64,000 nt of DNA from Ideonella dechloratans (GCF_021049305.1 NZ_CP088081.1:2728001-2792000), one strand, 5' to 3'. Positions 35,152 through 44,069 are shown, counted from the stretch's first letter. Notes: a model not told the origin generated them from the sequence alone. Program-made: numbers and translations.

Positions 35152-36351
35152 TCAGTCGCCCTGCAGTTGCTGGGCCGCCTGCATGGCCTTCAGGGCCGCC
35201 CGGTTGAGCTCGCCCGGGCTCAGCAGCATGGCCCCGGCCGCCTCGGCGATGTCCAGCGGCAGCTCGGATTCCACCGCGCGGGCCACCGCCAGCGCGGCGC
35301 TGTAGGGCCCCTGGCCGGACTCGGCCAGGGTCTGGGCCACGCCCTCGCCCACCGGCAGGTTGCCCAGCAGGCGGTCGAAGGGCTGACCCAGCATGCGGTC
35401 CAGCAGCGAGAACACGCCGCAGATGAAGGCCTCGCCGGCTGCGCTGCTGTCGCCCTGGGCCCGCACCAGCTCCTCCATCAGCAGGCCGCGGCGCACCGCC
35501 AGCTGCATCAGGGGCTGCAGGTCCGGGTTGTCCACGGCATTGGTCACCAGCAGCGCCAACCAGCGCTTGAGGCGCTGGTAGCCCAGCACCATGATGGCGT
35601 GCTGGAAGGAGTTGATCTCCACCGACAGGCCGAAGGCCGGCGAGTTGATCAGGCGCATCAGGCGGAAGGCCAGGGTCGGGTCGCCCCGCAGGGCCTCTTC
35701 CAGGCGCTTGACCGGCTCCTCGCGGTCCACCCGCTGGATCAGGTCCATGACGATCTGCACGCTGGGCGGCACGTCCTTGCGCGGGGCGTCCGGCCCCGGC
35801 CGCTCGCCCAGGGGCCAGCCCAGCACCGCCAGCGCACCGCGGCGCAGGCTGGCGCCGGCCTCTTCGGGCGTGCGGGTGCCGGCCTGCACCCAGGGGGTCT
35901 GGCGCGCGGCGCCGCTGGCCGGCGCCTGGGTCTGGCGGCGGTCGTCGTCCAGGTCCACGATCACGTGGCGGAAGCAGGCCAGCAGTTCCGGCGAGAGCGG
36001 CTGAAGCGGCCGGCCCTTGAGGGCCAGGGCCTGGCCGGCCGCAGCGCGCTCGCGCAGGCGGGCCTCCCAGGCCGGGTCGCCGGCCAGAAAGGCGGGCACC
36101 TCCAGCACCGTGTGGGCGGGACGGTCGGCCTCCAGCAGGCCCGACAGCAGGGCCTCGGTGGTCGGGCTCAGGCACAGCGGCCCGCGCTCCTCGGGCCAGG
36201 CCTCGTCGAGCAGTTCCAGCACCGGAGCGGCCAGCTGGGCGGGTGCGTCGGGCATCGGGTGCAGGGTCAGGCGGTTCATCACCACCCGCCCGCGGGCGCC
36301 AAACAGCGCGCCGCAGCCCAGCCAGACAAGATCGAGTGCCAATGCATTCAT
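35152..36351 (-). CDS. HDOD domain protein with a degenerate EAL-like N-terminus
   Basis: The 399-residue product has a C-terminal HDOD domain (about residues 195-395; VPPSVQIVMDLIQRVDREEP, INSPAFGLSVEINSFQHAIM, LGYQRLKRWLALL), a catalytically inactive relative of HD phosphohydrolases used for signalling. The first 145 residues resemble a shrunken EAL domain (HTVLEVPAFLAGD, FRHVIVDLD), but the EAL tripeptide and the metal-binding acidic set are missing, so it should not degrade cyclic di-GMP. This EAL-HDOD layout corresponds to the YuxH family. It sits just downstream of flgL (15-base gap, same strand) and may be cotranscribed with the flgGHIJKL unit, which would tie it to motility. Confidence 0.85.
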   Translation of the reverse strand: MNALALDLVWLGCGALFGARGRVVMNRLTLHPMPDAPAQLAAPVLELLDEAWPEERGPLCLSPTTEALLSGLLEADRPAHTVLEVPAFLAGDPAWEARLRERAAAGQALALKGRPLQPLSPELLACFRHVIVDLDDDRRQTQAPASGAARQTPWVQAGTRTPEEAGASLRRGALAVLGWPLGERPGPDAPRKDVPPSVQIVMDLIQRVDREEPVKRLEEALRGDPTLAFRLMRLINSPAFGLSVEINSFQHAIMVLGYQRLKRWLALLVTNAVDNPDLQPLMQLAVRRGLLMEELVRAQGDSSAAGEAFICGVFSLLDRMLGQPFDRLLGNLPVGEGVAQTLAESGQGPYSAALAVARAVESELPLDIAEAAGAMLLSPGELNRAALKAMQAAQQLQGD

Positions 36352-36366
36352 CGTGGGGTCCCCGGA

Positions 36367-37569
36367 TCAGCCTTTGATGTAGTCGAACAGCGACATCTTC
36401 TGCAGCGAGGCATAGGTCTGAAGCGCCGCGCTGTAGTTGGTCTGCTGGTTCTGGAAGTCGGAAATCGCCTGGACCATGTCCAGGTCCTCGGCGTCGGAGC
36501 GGGTGCTCTCGGCGTAGTTCTTCAGGTCGGTCACCCGGCTGGTGACGCCATCGATGCGGTTGAGGATCTCGCCGGCCAGGCTGCGGGTGCCCTGCAACTG
36601 GCCGGCCACACCGTCCAGGTCGCGCAGGCCGGACTGCACCGTCTGCGTCACCTCGGCGCTGCTCTTGGACGGATCCTTCAGGCCGGCGATGACCTTGTCC
36701 AGCGCGTCGAAGGCCGACAGATTGGGCTGCGACGGGGTGATCTTGAAGGTGTCGCCGTTGCCGGGCGCACCGCTGATGGTGGTGGCCATGCCATCGAATT
36801 CGATGAGCTTGCCGTCCTGGTAGGGTGCCCCGGAGACGGCCAGCGAGCCATCCTTGCGCACCACGTCGTAGGTGGTGGTGCCGCCCGAGCTGTTGAACTG
36901 GATCGTGTAATCCATGTTCGCATCGGCCGGGATCTTGGAGGGGTCGGTGACCCGGCCGGTGTCGATCCAGGCGCTGCTGCTGTTGCTGCTGGTGACGAAG
37001 ACGCCGTTGCCGCTGGGCGCGGACAGCCAGGTCTTGCTGCCGTCGAAGGTCAGCGGCAGGTTCTCGTCACTGGCCACCTGCACCTCGCCGCCCGTGCCCA
37101 TGTAGGCCACGCCACCGGGCTGGTCGGCAAAGGGCGGCTGGGTGGCCCCCTGGCCGGCGAAGACGAAGCCGCCCGCGCCGTCACCGCGGTTGGCCACCGA
37201 CAGCAGCTGCTTGCGGATCTCGGTCAGCTGGTTGGCCACATCCTTGCGCTGGGCCGCGCTGTAGCTGGCGTTGCCGGCGGCCACCACCAGTTCGCGGGCC
37301 TGCTGGATCAGCTCGGTGGCATCGCCCAGGGCCGCTTCGGTCAGGGTCATGGAGTTCTTGCTGGCGTCCACGGCGCGCTGGTTGGCGTCGGCGCGCTGGA
37401 TCATGGCGCGGGACCGCTCGGCGCGCGCGGCGGCGGCCGGGTCGTCGCTGGGGGCCAGCACCCGCTTCTGGCTGGTCAGGCGCTGCTGCGCCATGTTCAG
37501 CTCGTATTGCCGGCTCTGCAGGTTGTCGACCGAGGCCGCGTAGGCGTTGGCGGTGGTGATGCGAAACAT
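36367..37569 (-). CDS. flgL: Flagellar hook-filament junction protein FlgL (HAP3)
   Basis: FlgL forms the junction between hook and filament together with FlgK. The 400 residues start with the flagellin-like MFRITTANAYAASVDNLQ helix and end with a matching C-terminal helix (DMVQAISDFQNQQTNYSAAL), the two coiled-coil ends that assemble as D0/D1. The central part is a beta-rich exposed domain with Gly/Ser/Asn-rich stretches. There is no signal peptide, as expected for a type III export substrate. A strong Shine-Dalgarno (GGGGAG) precedes the ATG. It follows flgK by 29 bases and is the last structural gene of this flg transcript. FlgN is the expected chaperone and is encoded at 48434. Confidence 0.96.
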   Translation of the reverse strand: MFRITTANAYAASVDNLQSRQYELNMAQQRLTSQKRVLAPSDDPAAAARAERSRAMIQRADANQRAVDASKNSMTLTEAALGDATELIQQARELVVAAGNASYSAAQRKDVANQLTEIRKQLLSVANRGDGAGGFVFAGQGATQPPFADQPGGVAYMGTGGEVQVASDENLPLTFDGSKTWLSAPSGNGVFVTSSNSSSAWIDTGRVTDPSKIPADANMDYTIQFNSSGGTTTYDVVRKDGSLAVSGAPYQDGKLIEFDGMATTISGAPGNGDTFKITPSQPNLSAFDALDKVIAGLKDPSKSSAEVTQTVQSGLRDLDGVAGQLQGTRSLAGEILNRIDGVTSRVTDLKNYAESTRSDAEDLDMVQAISDFQNQQTNYSAALQTYASLQKMSLFDYIKG

Positions 37570-37598
37570 CCGGGGCTCCCCTCAGTTCAATGTGGCGC

Positions 37599-39560
37599 TC
37601 AGCGGCCCAGCTGCAGCATGGTGTCGAAGATGGACTGGGCCACCTGCAGCACCTTGGCGGAGGCCTGGTAGGCCTGCTGGAACTGGATCAGCTTGGAGGC
37701 TTCCTCGTCCATGTTGACGCCGGTGCTGGAGGCCAGCGAGGTCTCGGCATCGGTCTGGGACGCCTTGGAAATGGCCGCCGCCGACTTGGCGCTCTGCACC
37801 CGCACGCCCACGTCCGCCATGGTGGCGGCATAGGCATCGGTGACGGTGGCGCCACCGCCGATGCTGCCGTCGGACATGGTGTAACGGCCGACGAAGGCCT
37901 CGTCACGCAGCGAGGCCAGGGCCAGCGCGTTGCCGTTGTTGCTGGCCGGAAAGGTCGTCTTGGCCACGGCCAGGGTGTCGCCGCTGGCGGGCACCCCGTT
38001 GAGCGTGAGCTGGAAGCCGTTGAGGCTGATCGCCTGGCCGGCCGTCCAGGTGCCGGTGCCGCTGCTGGTCACGGTGCCTGAGCTGTCGGTCAGGCTCCAG
38101 TTGTAGTGGCCGCTGCCGTCGGTGAAGGACACGTTGGCCGTCAGCGAGGGATCGATGGAAGGGTCGGTCACCTTGAGCAGGTTGACCGAGGCGGTGCCGG
38201 TGTTGGCGGTGCCCATGGTGGCGGTCACCGGCAGGGCTGCGGCGATGCCGGTGACATCGTCCAGCGCGCGGGTCATGCCGGCGGCAGCCCCGCCCACGGG
38301 TTGCAGTCGGAAGCTGTCGCCCGGCTGCAGATCGGGTGTGCCCACACTGATCTTGAAGCCGTCCACGGTGGCGCCGTCGTTGACCGTGCGCACCAGCCCG
38401 TCGGACAGGCGGGTGAGCTTGTATTGGCCGGCCACGCCGCTGCCATCGGGACGCAGGTCGTAGTCGCTGGCCTGCAGCTGGCTGGCATCGGTCACGGAAA
38501 GGCTGACGTTGGCGATGTAAGCCCCCGTGCCGTCCCGGGCGTTGTTCGTGTTGGCCTTGGCCGCCGGGGCGCCGATGTTGAACAGCGGCGAGCCGACCTG
38601 GGGCGGATCGCGCAGATCCAGGCCCAGGGCCTGGACGTCGTTGACCTTGGAGGCGAAGGCCATGGCCATCTGGCCGATCTGGTTGCGGGCATCGACCAGG
38701 TCGTCGTTCTGGAAGGCCATCAGCCCGGCCATCGAGCCGCCGCCGAGCTGGTCTGAATTCAGCGCCATGGTCTCGCCGGCGGTCTTGATCGACAGGGCGC
38801 TGCGCGCGTTGTCGGCCGGGTCCGGGTTGACCACGATCTGCGAGGCCTGGTTGCCCAGCACCAGGCTCTGGCCGCTGCCCACGAAGACGCTGACCGTGCC
38901 GTCGGAGGCCTGGAGGGTGGACACGCCCATGATGCCGCTCATCTGCTTGATGAGCTGGTCGCGTTGGTCCATCAGGTCATTGGGCAGCTGGTCCACACCG
39001 TGGTTGGCGGCGATCTGCTGGTTGATCTTGGCGACCTGGGCGGCATAGCCATTGAGGGTGGCGGCCTGGGCCTGCAGGTCGGCGGTCACGCCCTGCTGCA
39101 GCATCTCCAGCCGGTCCGAGGCGGTGCGAAAGCGCGCCGCCACGTCGGCCGCGCGGGCCAGCAGCACCTGGCGGGCCGAGCTGTCGGCCGGGCTGTTGGA
39201 CAGGTCCACCGCGGCGTTGAGGAAGTCGCCCAGCGCATAGCCGATGCCCTGTTCGCCCGCGGGGAAGAGCTTCTCCAGCTCGCTGAGCTGGCTGCTGTGG
39301 GCGTCGTCCTTGGCCTGCAGGGCGGCGGCGGCCGTGGCCTGCATGGTCAGGAAGTCGTCATGGGCCCGGGTGACGTTGGTGACGTTCACGCCCTTGCCGA
39401 AGAAGCCGCTGCCGGAGAACTGGCCCACGGCCGTCTCCAGGTTGACCTGCTGGCGCGAATAGCCCTTGACGTTGGCGTTGGCGATGTTGTGGCCGGTGAC
39501 ATCCAGCGCGGCGGTCGCGGCCGTCATGCCGCGCATCCCGATGCTCATCAAGGAGGACAT
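37599..39560 (-). CDS. flgK: Flagellar hook-associated protein FlgK (HAP1)
   Basis: FlgK is the first junction protein between hook and filament. The 653 residues begin with the rod/hook-type N-terminal signature (MTAATAALDVTGHNIANANV, close to the ANNIANxNT motif) and end with a conserved coiled-coil terminus (KLIQFQQAYQASAKVLQVAQ). The middle (about residues 230-560) is a variable beta domain rich in Ser, Thr, Gly and Asp. It is exported by the flagellar type III system without a cleavable signal. The start is ATG at 39560 behind AGGAGG-like bases. Length is normal for betaproteobacteria. Confidence 0.96.
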   Translation of the reverse strand: MSSLMSIGMRGMTAATAALDVTGHNIANANVKGYSRQQVNLETAVGQFSGSGFFGKGVNVTNVTRAHDDFLTMQATAAAALQAKDDAHSSQLSELEKLFPAGEQGIGYALGDFLNAAVDLSNSPADSSARQVLLARAADVAARFRTASDRLEMLQQGVTADLQAQAATLNGYAAQVAKINQQIAANHGVDQLPNDLMDQRDQLIKQMSGIMGVSTLQASDGTVSVFVGSGQSLVLGNQASQIVVNPDPADNARSALSIKTAGETMALNSDQLGGGSMAGLMAFQNDDLVDARNQIGQMAMAFASKVNDVQALGLDLRDPPQVGSPLFNIGAPAAKANTNNARDGTGAYIANVSLSVTDASQLQASDYDLRPDGSGVAGQYKLTRLSDGLVRTVNDGATVDGFKISVGTPDLQPGDSFRLQPVGGAAAGMTRALDDVTGIAAALPVTATMGTANTGTASVNLLKVTDPSIDPSLTANVSFTDGSGHYNWSLTDSSGTVTSSGTGTWTAGQAISLNGFQLTLNGVPASGDTLAVAKTTFPASNNGNALALASLRDEAFVGRYTMSDGSIGGGATVTDAYAATMADVGVRVQSAKSAAAISKASQTDAETSLASSTGVNMDEEASKLIQFQQAYQASAKVLQVAQSIFDTMLQLGR

Positions 39561-39587
39561 GGTGCGCTCCGCTCCGACTCAGGCCGC

Positions 39588-40475
39588 TCAGGCCTGCAGG
39601 CTGCGCTGCAGCCTGAGGGTGGTGTTGATGACGCGGCCCAGCTTGTCGGCATAGGACGGGTCGGTGGCGTAACCGGCCTTCTGCAGGCCCTGGGCGAAGG
39701 CCTGGGCATTGCTGCCGGCGGCCACGACCTTCTGGTAGCGCGGGTTGTTGGCCATCAGCTTGGCGTAGTCGGCGAAGGACTCGGCGTAGCTCGCATAGGC
39801 ACGGAACTTCTGCACCACCTTGCGGGCCACGCCGCCGATGTATTCGGTGGTGGTCACGTCGGTGGTCGGGCCGCTCCAGTTGGCGCCGGCCTTGATGCCG
39901 AAGAGGTTGTGGGCCGAGCTGCCGTCGGGGTTGCGGATCTCCTTGCGGCCCCAGCCGGTCTCGTGCGCGGCCTGGGCGATCATGAAGGAGGCCGGGATGC
40001 CGCTGGCGGCCTCGGCGGCCTGGGCGGCATCCTGGTGCTGCTGCACGAAGTTGGCCGCGGCCTGCTGGGGCGGGCGCACCGGCGCGTCGGGCTTGGCCAG
40101 GTCCACCGGGGTGGTGTTGGCGCTGTCGCTCTTGGCGGCCACCGGCTGGGTGGCCGACTGGATCTGCTTTTCCATCTGGCGGGCGATCACGTCGGCCAGG
40201 CCGCCAGGGCGGCCGGCCAGGCGGGTGGCCCACTGGCTGTCCAGCATCTCGGCGCCCATCTTGGAGGCGTCGTTGTCCATGCCGTCGTCGTTCTTGGTGG
40301 CCTCGCGCATGGACTTGAGCAGCTGCTGCATGAACAGCGTCTCGAACTGCTTGGCCGCCTCCTTGGCGACGGCCTTGGGGTCCTTGGTGGCGCGGGTGCG
40401 CAGGGCGTCCAGCCCGCGCGCATCGCCCAGCCCGGCGTTGGCCCCGACCAGGGTGGAAGGAAGCGCGGCAGCCAT
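39588..40475 (-). CDS. flgJ: Flagellar rod-capping protein and peptidoglycan hydrolase FlgJ
   Basis: FlgJ caps the growing rod and cuts the murein layer so the rod can pass. The 295 residues show the N-terminal rod-binding domain (about 30-110, AKQFETLFMQQLLKSMREAT), an Ala/Gln/Pro-rich linker, and a C-terminal GH73 glucosaminidase domain (about 145-290) with catalytic Glu172 in AAHETGWG and the segments NLFGIKAG and YASYAESFADYAKL. ATG 40475 shares one base with the flgI stop (TGATG), so translation is coupled. The much longer open frame upstream only shadows flgI. Confidence 0.95.
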   Translation of the reverse strand: MAAALPSTLVGANAGLGDARGLDALRTRATKDPKAVAKEAAKQFETLFMQQLLKSMREATKNDDGMDNDASKMGAEMLDSQWATRLAGRPGGLADVIARQMEKQIQSATQPVAAKSDSANTTPVDLAKPDAPVRPPQQAAANFVQQHQDAAQAAEAASGIPASFMIAQAAHETGWGRKEIRNPDGSSAHNLFGIKAGANWSGPTTDVTTTEYIGGVARKVVQKFRAYASYAESFADYAKLMANNPRYQKVVAAGSNAQAFAQGLQKAGYATDPSYADKLGRVINTTLRLQRSLQA

Positions 40476-41605
40476 CAGATCACCTCCAGCTCGGCTTGCA
40501 GGGCCCCGGCGGCCTTCATGGCCTGCAGGATGGCTAGCAGATCCTGCGGCGTGGCGCCCAGCGAGTTCAGGGCCTTGACCACGTCGGCCAGCTGGGCGCC
40601 GGCCGGCAGCTGCACCAGCGAGCCGCCCTGCTGCTGCACGCTGATGTCGGTCTTCTGGGTCACCGCGGTCTGGCCGTTGGACAGGGGTCCGGGCTGGCTG
40701 ACCTGCGGGGTCTGGCTGATGGTGACGGTCAGGCTGCCGTGGGCGACGGCGCAAGGCGCCAGCTGCACGGCCTGGTTGAGCACGATGGAGCCGGTGCGCG
40801 GGTTGAGCACCACCTTGGCGGCCGGGCGGGCCAGCTCCAGCGGCAGCTCCTCGATGTCGGCCAGGAAGGACACGCGCTGGTCCGGCTCGCGGGGGGCGCG
40901 CACGCGCACCACCCGGCCGTCCATGGCCTGGGCCGTGCCGGCGCCCTTGGCGCTGTTGATGGCATTGGCCACCGCGCGGGCGGTGTTGAAGTCGGCGGCG
41001 TTGAGGTCCAGCTGCAGCATGTCGCCCATCTGCAGCGGGGTGGGCACGGTGCGCTCGACGGTGGCGCCCTGGGGCACGCGGCCACCGCTGAGGTGGTTGA
41101 TCTGCACCTTGGAGCCGCCCGAGGAGGCCCCGGCGCCGCCGACGATCAGGTTGCCCTGGGCCACGGCGTAGACCTCGCCGTCGGCGCCCTTGAGCGGGGT
41201 GGCGATCAGGGTGCCGCCGCGCAGGCTCTTGGCATTGCCCACCGAGGAGACGGTGACGTCGATGGTCTGGCCCGGCTGGGCGAAGGGGGGCAGCTCGGCG
41301 GTGACCATCACCGCCGCCACGTTCTTGAGCTGCATGTTGGTGCCGGCGGGCACGGTGATGCCCATCTGCTGCAGCATGGAGGTCAGGCCCTGGGTGGTGA
41401 AGGGAACCTGGGTGGTCTGGTCGCCGGTGCCGTCCAGGCCCACGACCAGGCCGTAGCCGATCAGCTGGTTGGAACGCACGCCCTGGATCGAGGCCACCTC
41501 CTTGATGCGCTGGGAGGCCAGCGCCGGCAGTCCGGCCGACACCGCCGCCAGCACGAGGGCCAGCTGGCCGAGGAAGCGGAGGGTGCGGTGCGAAGTGGTG
41601 GTCAT
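40475..41605 (-). CDS. flgI: Flagellar P-ring protein FlgI
   Basis: FlgI forms the periplasmic P ring around the rod. The 376 residues carry a Sec signal peptide (about 1-30, FLGQLALVLAAVSAGLPALA) followed by the near-invariant RIKEVASIQGVRSNQLIGYG and GLVVGLDGTGDQ. Other conserved segments are QMGITVPAGTNMQLKN, GSIVLNQAV and the C-terminal LNSLGATPQDLLAILQAMKA. The start codon lacks a Shine-Dalgarno and is preceded, two bases away, by a 9-bp inverted repeat (41608-41644). This is unusual within the operon and could modulate its translation. Its stop is coupled to the flgJ start. Confidence 0.96.
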   Translation of the reverse strand: MTTTSHRTLRFLGQLALVLAAVSAGLPALASQRIKEVASIQGVRSNQLIGYGLVVGLDGTGDQTTQVPFTTQGLTSMLQQMGITVPAGTNMQLKNVAAVMVTAELPPFAQPGQTIDVTVSSVGNAKSLRGGTLIATPLKGADGEVYAVAQGNLIVGGAGASSGGSKVQINHLSGGRVPQGATVERTVPTPLQMGDMLQLDLNAADFNTARAVANAINSAKGAGTAQAMDGRVVRVRAPREPDQRVSFLADIEELPLELARPAAKVVLNPRTGSIVLNQAVQLAPCAVAHGSLTVTISQTPQVSQPGPLSNGQTAVTQKTDISVQQQGGSLVQLPAGAQLADVVKALNSLGATPQDLLAILQAMKAAGALQAELEVI

Positions 41606-41607
41606 GA

Positions 41608-41644
41608 CGTTGCCAGAGAATTCCGGGAGGAGTCCCTGGCAACG
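41608..41644 (-). promoter_or_regulatory. Inverted repeat directly upstream of the flgI start
   Basis: CGTTGCCAG and CTGGCAACG form a perfect 9-bp stem around a 19-base loop, ending 2 bases before the flgI ATG. On the transcript the loop contains CTCCTCC, which resembles the anti-Shine-Dalgarno rather than a ribosome site. No T-tract follows, so it is not a typical terminator. Confidence 0.5.
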
Positions 41645-41657
41645 ATTCTGAAAAACT

Positions 41658-42377
41658 TTAGATCGGCAGAAGGTTCAAAAAGAATCGGGCCAGCCAGCCT
41701 ATTCCCTGCGTATCGGCCATCTGACCGTCGCCCTTGTGCTGCACGCGCACGTTGGCGATGCGGGCACTCTGCACCATGTTGCCCGGCTGGATGGCGCGCG
41801 GGTCCACCTCGCCGGTGAAGCGCAGGGTGTCCACGTTGTGGTTCACGCCCACCTGCTTCTCCCCGGCGATCAGCAGGTGCCCGTTGGGCAGCACGCCGAT
41901 CACGCTGGCGGTGATGGTGCCGGAGAAGTCGTTGCTGGTGCCGGTGCTGCCCTTGCCCTCGAAGGTGTTGTTGCTGCTGCCGGTGGCGCTGAGCTTGGTC
42001 AGCCAGCTCGGGCTGACGAAGGGGGCCGCCGACACCGAGGCATCGACCGAGCCCTTCTTGCCCAGGGTGCTGGTGGCGCTCTGGCTGGCGCTCACCCGCT
42101 CGACGATCTGCACCAGCAGCGTGTCCCCGACATGGCGGGCGCGGTAGTCCTCGAACAGCGGCCGGTACTGCGCCGACTGGAAGATGCCGCCGGTGACGCC
42201 GGCCTGCCCGGGCTGGGCCACCGGCACCGGCTGCTGGGCCTCCCAGGCCAGGGGGCCGCTGGCCGGCACGGCCGGCGCGGTGGCGGTGGGGAACTGCACT
42301 TCGGGCACCACGTAGGGCGTGGTGCAGGCGGCCAGGGCGGTGCTGGCCAGCAGGGCCAGGATGAACGGGGTGCGCAT
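41658..42377 (-). CDS. flgH: Flagellar L-ring lipoprotein FlgH
   Basis: FlgH forms the outer-membrane L ring. The 239 residues start with a lipoprotein signal peptide with lipobox LAAC (acylated Cys18, CTTPYVVPEVQFP). They then show the conserved YRPLFEDYRARHVGDTLLVQ region, the Asn/Ser/Thr-rich stretch, ITASVIGVLPNGHLLIAGEK and the final GIGWLARFFLNLLPI, all typical. Full length. It lies 63 bases after flgG, and 52 bases separate it from flgI. Confidence 0.96.
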   Translation of the reverse strand: MRTPFILALLASTALAACTTPYVVPEVQFPTATAPAVPASGPLAWEAQQPVPVAQPGQAGVTGGIFQSAQYRPLFEDYRARHVGDTLLVQIVERVSASQSATSTLGKKGSVDASVSAAPFVSPSWLTKLSATGSSNNTFEGKGSTGTSNDFSGTITASVIGVLPNGHLLIAGEKQVGVNHNVDTLRFTGEVDPRAIQPGNMVQSARIANVRVQHKGDGQMADTQGIGWLARFFLNLLPI

Positions 42378-42440
42378 GGGCGTCTCCTCGGCCGGGCCGC
42401 AGGCGCGGGCCCCGGCCCGGGTTCGGGATCTGGGGCGTGC

Positions 42441-43223
42441 TTACAGCTGCGACAGGCGCTGCAGCATCTGGTCGGAGGTGGACACGGCCTTGGAGTTGAG
42501 CTCGTAGGCGCGCTGGGTCTGGATCATCTGCACCAGCTCCTCCACCACGTTGACGTTGCTGGTCTCGACGAAGCCCTGCTGCAACGCGCCCATCCCGTTG
42601 GACTGGGGCGCGCCGGTGCTGGGCGTGCCGGACGAAGCCGTCTCGGCATACAGGTTCTGGCCCAGCGGGTCCAGGCCCTGCGGGTTGATGAAGCTGGCCG
42701 TCTGGAACTGGCCCAGGGTCTGCGGCGTGGCCTGGCCCGGCAGGGTCACGCTGACCGTGCCATCGGCCGCCACCGTGACGCTCTGGGCATTGGCCGGCAC
42801 CGTCAGGCCGGGCTGCACCACATAGCCGTTGTTGGTGACGATCTGGCCCTGGTTGTCCAGCTTGAAGGAGCCGTCTCGGGTGTAGGCCGTGGTGCCGTCG
42901 GGCATGGTGATCTGGAAGAAGCCCTTGCCGTTGATGGCCAGGTCCAGGTTGTTGCCCGTCTGCTGCAGGTTGCCCTGCGTGAAGTCGCGCGCGGTGGCCA
43001 CGGCCCGGGTGCCCAGACCGACCTGCAGGCCGGTGGGCAGCTGGGTCTGGTCGGAGCTGTTGGCGCCGGACTGGCGCAGGTTCTGGTAGATCAGGTCCTC
43101 GAACGCTGCGTGCGAGCGCTTGTAGCCGGTGGTGGCCACGTTGGAGAGGTTGTTGGAGATGTGGTCCAGCTGTGTCTGCTGGGCTTCCATCCCGGATTTC
43201 GAGATCCAGAGCGATCGGAGCAT
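42441..43223 (-). CDS. flgG: Flagellar distal rod protein FlgG
   Basis: FlgG builds the distal rod. The 260 residues carry the rod signature near the N-terminus ([20 protein letters not shown] then [16 protein letters not shown]), the FQ(V/I)[15 protein letters not shown] motif ([20 protein letters not shown]) and the C-terminal coiled coil ending [20 protein letters not shown]. Translation starts at ATG 43223 behind GGGAG. It is the first gene after an intrinsic terminator located between flgF and flgG, so it needs either read-through or a promoter within 43224-43284. I could not identify such a promoter. Confidence 0.97.
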   Translation of the reverse strand: MLRSLWISKSGMEAQQTQLDHISNNLSNVATTGYKRSHAAFEDLIYQNLRQSGANSSDQTQLPTGLQVGLGTRAVATARDFTQGNLQQTGNNLDLAINGKGFFQITMPDGTTAYTRDGSFKLDNQGQIVTNNGYVVQPGLTVPANAQSVTVAADGTVSVTLPGQATPQTLGQFQTASFINPQGLDPLGQNLYAETASSGTPSTGAPQSNGMGALQQGFVETSNVNVVEELVQMIQTQRAYELNSKAVSTSDQMLQRLSQL

Positions 43224-43284
43224 GTCGGTTCTCCCGTCAAGACGGCGTGTCGCCCATGATGGGCCGAACTGAAGGGTGGCCAGC

Positions 43285-43311
43285 CCAAGAAAAACGGGCC
43301 CAAAGGCCCGT
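43285..43311 (-). terminator. Intrinsic terminator between flgF and flgG
   Basis: On the minus strand ACGGGCC-TTTG-GGCCCGT is followed by TTTTCTT: a perfect 7-bp GC-rich stem with a U-tract. A second small hairpin (GCCGG-TTGA-CCGGC, 43340-43327) sits immediately after the flgF stop. It lies in a 117-base gap, the longest within the flg series, and would end or attenuate the flgBCDEF transcript. Confidence 0.8.
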
Positions 43312-43340
43312 GATTCCGAAGCCAGGGCCGGTCAACCGGC

Positions 43341-44069
43341 TCAGCCCGAGGTGGACAGCAGGCGCGAGGCGGCCTGATCCTGCTTTTCCGACGTCTGCAG
43401 CAGCTTCATCTGGCTGTCGTACTGGCGGGCCGCGGAGATCATGGCCACCATGGTCTCCACCGGACTGACGTTGGAGCCTTCCAGCGCCCCGTCCTGCAGG
43501 CGGGCGGCCGGGTCGGCGTCCAGGTCGCCCTTGCTGCCGCGGAACAGACCGTCCTCGCCGCGGGTCAGCGGGGCCTCGGGGGTGACCAGCTTGAGCTTGC
43601 CGATCTGCTGCGGGGCCTGGCCCGCGGTCTTGGCGCTGACGGTGCCGTCCGAAGCGATCTGCAGTTCCGCGCCATCGGGCACGGTGATGGGGCCGGCCTC
43701 GCCGACCACCGGCAGTCCGGTGATGGTCACCAGCTGGCCCTGGGCGTCCACGTCCAGCGCGCCGGCCCGGGTGTAGGCCTCGGTGCCGTCCAGGCCCTGG
43801 ACCGCCATCCAGGCATTGCCCTTCATCGCCACGTCCAGGTTGCGCCCGGTGGCGGTGATGGGTCCCTGGGCGTCGTTGTAGCCCACGGTCGTCTCCAGCG
43901 CATAGACGCGGGTGGAGGCGCCGTCGCCGCGCACCGGCACGGCCCGGAAGGCCGCCAGCTGCTCGCGAAAGCCCGTGGTCGAGACGTTGGCCAGGTTGTG
44001 GCTGATGACCTCCTGGCGCTGCATCGCCGCCTTGGCGCCGGTCATCGTCAGGTAGATCATGCGGTCCAT
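43341..44069 (-). CDS. flgF: Flagellar proximal rod protein FlgF
   Basis: FlgF is one of the proximal rod subunits. The 242 residues begin MDRMIYLTMTGAKAAMQRQE with SHNLANVSTTGFREQLAAF, the rod signature. They include AWMAVQGLDGTEAYTRAGAL and end with the C-terminal rod helix (SNVSPVETMVAMISAARQYD and QMKLLQTSEKQDQAASRLL). No signal peptide. It follows flgE by 25 bases with a TAGGAG ribosome site and is the last gene before the terminator at 43285-43311. Confidence 0.96.
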   Translation of the reverse strand: MDRMIYLTMTGAKAAMQRQEVISHNLANVSTTGFREQLAAFRAVPVRGDGASTRVYALETTVGYNDAQGPITATGRNLDVAMKGNAWMAVQGLDGTEAYTRAGALDVDAQGQLVTITGLPVVGEAGPITVPDGAELQIASDGTVSAKTAGQAPQQIGKLKLVTPEAPLTRGEDGLFRGSKGDLDADPAARLQDGALEGSNVSPVETMVAMISAARQYDSQMKLLQTSEKQDQAASRLLSTSG

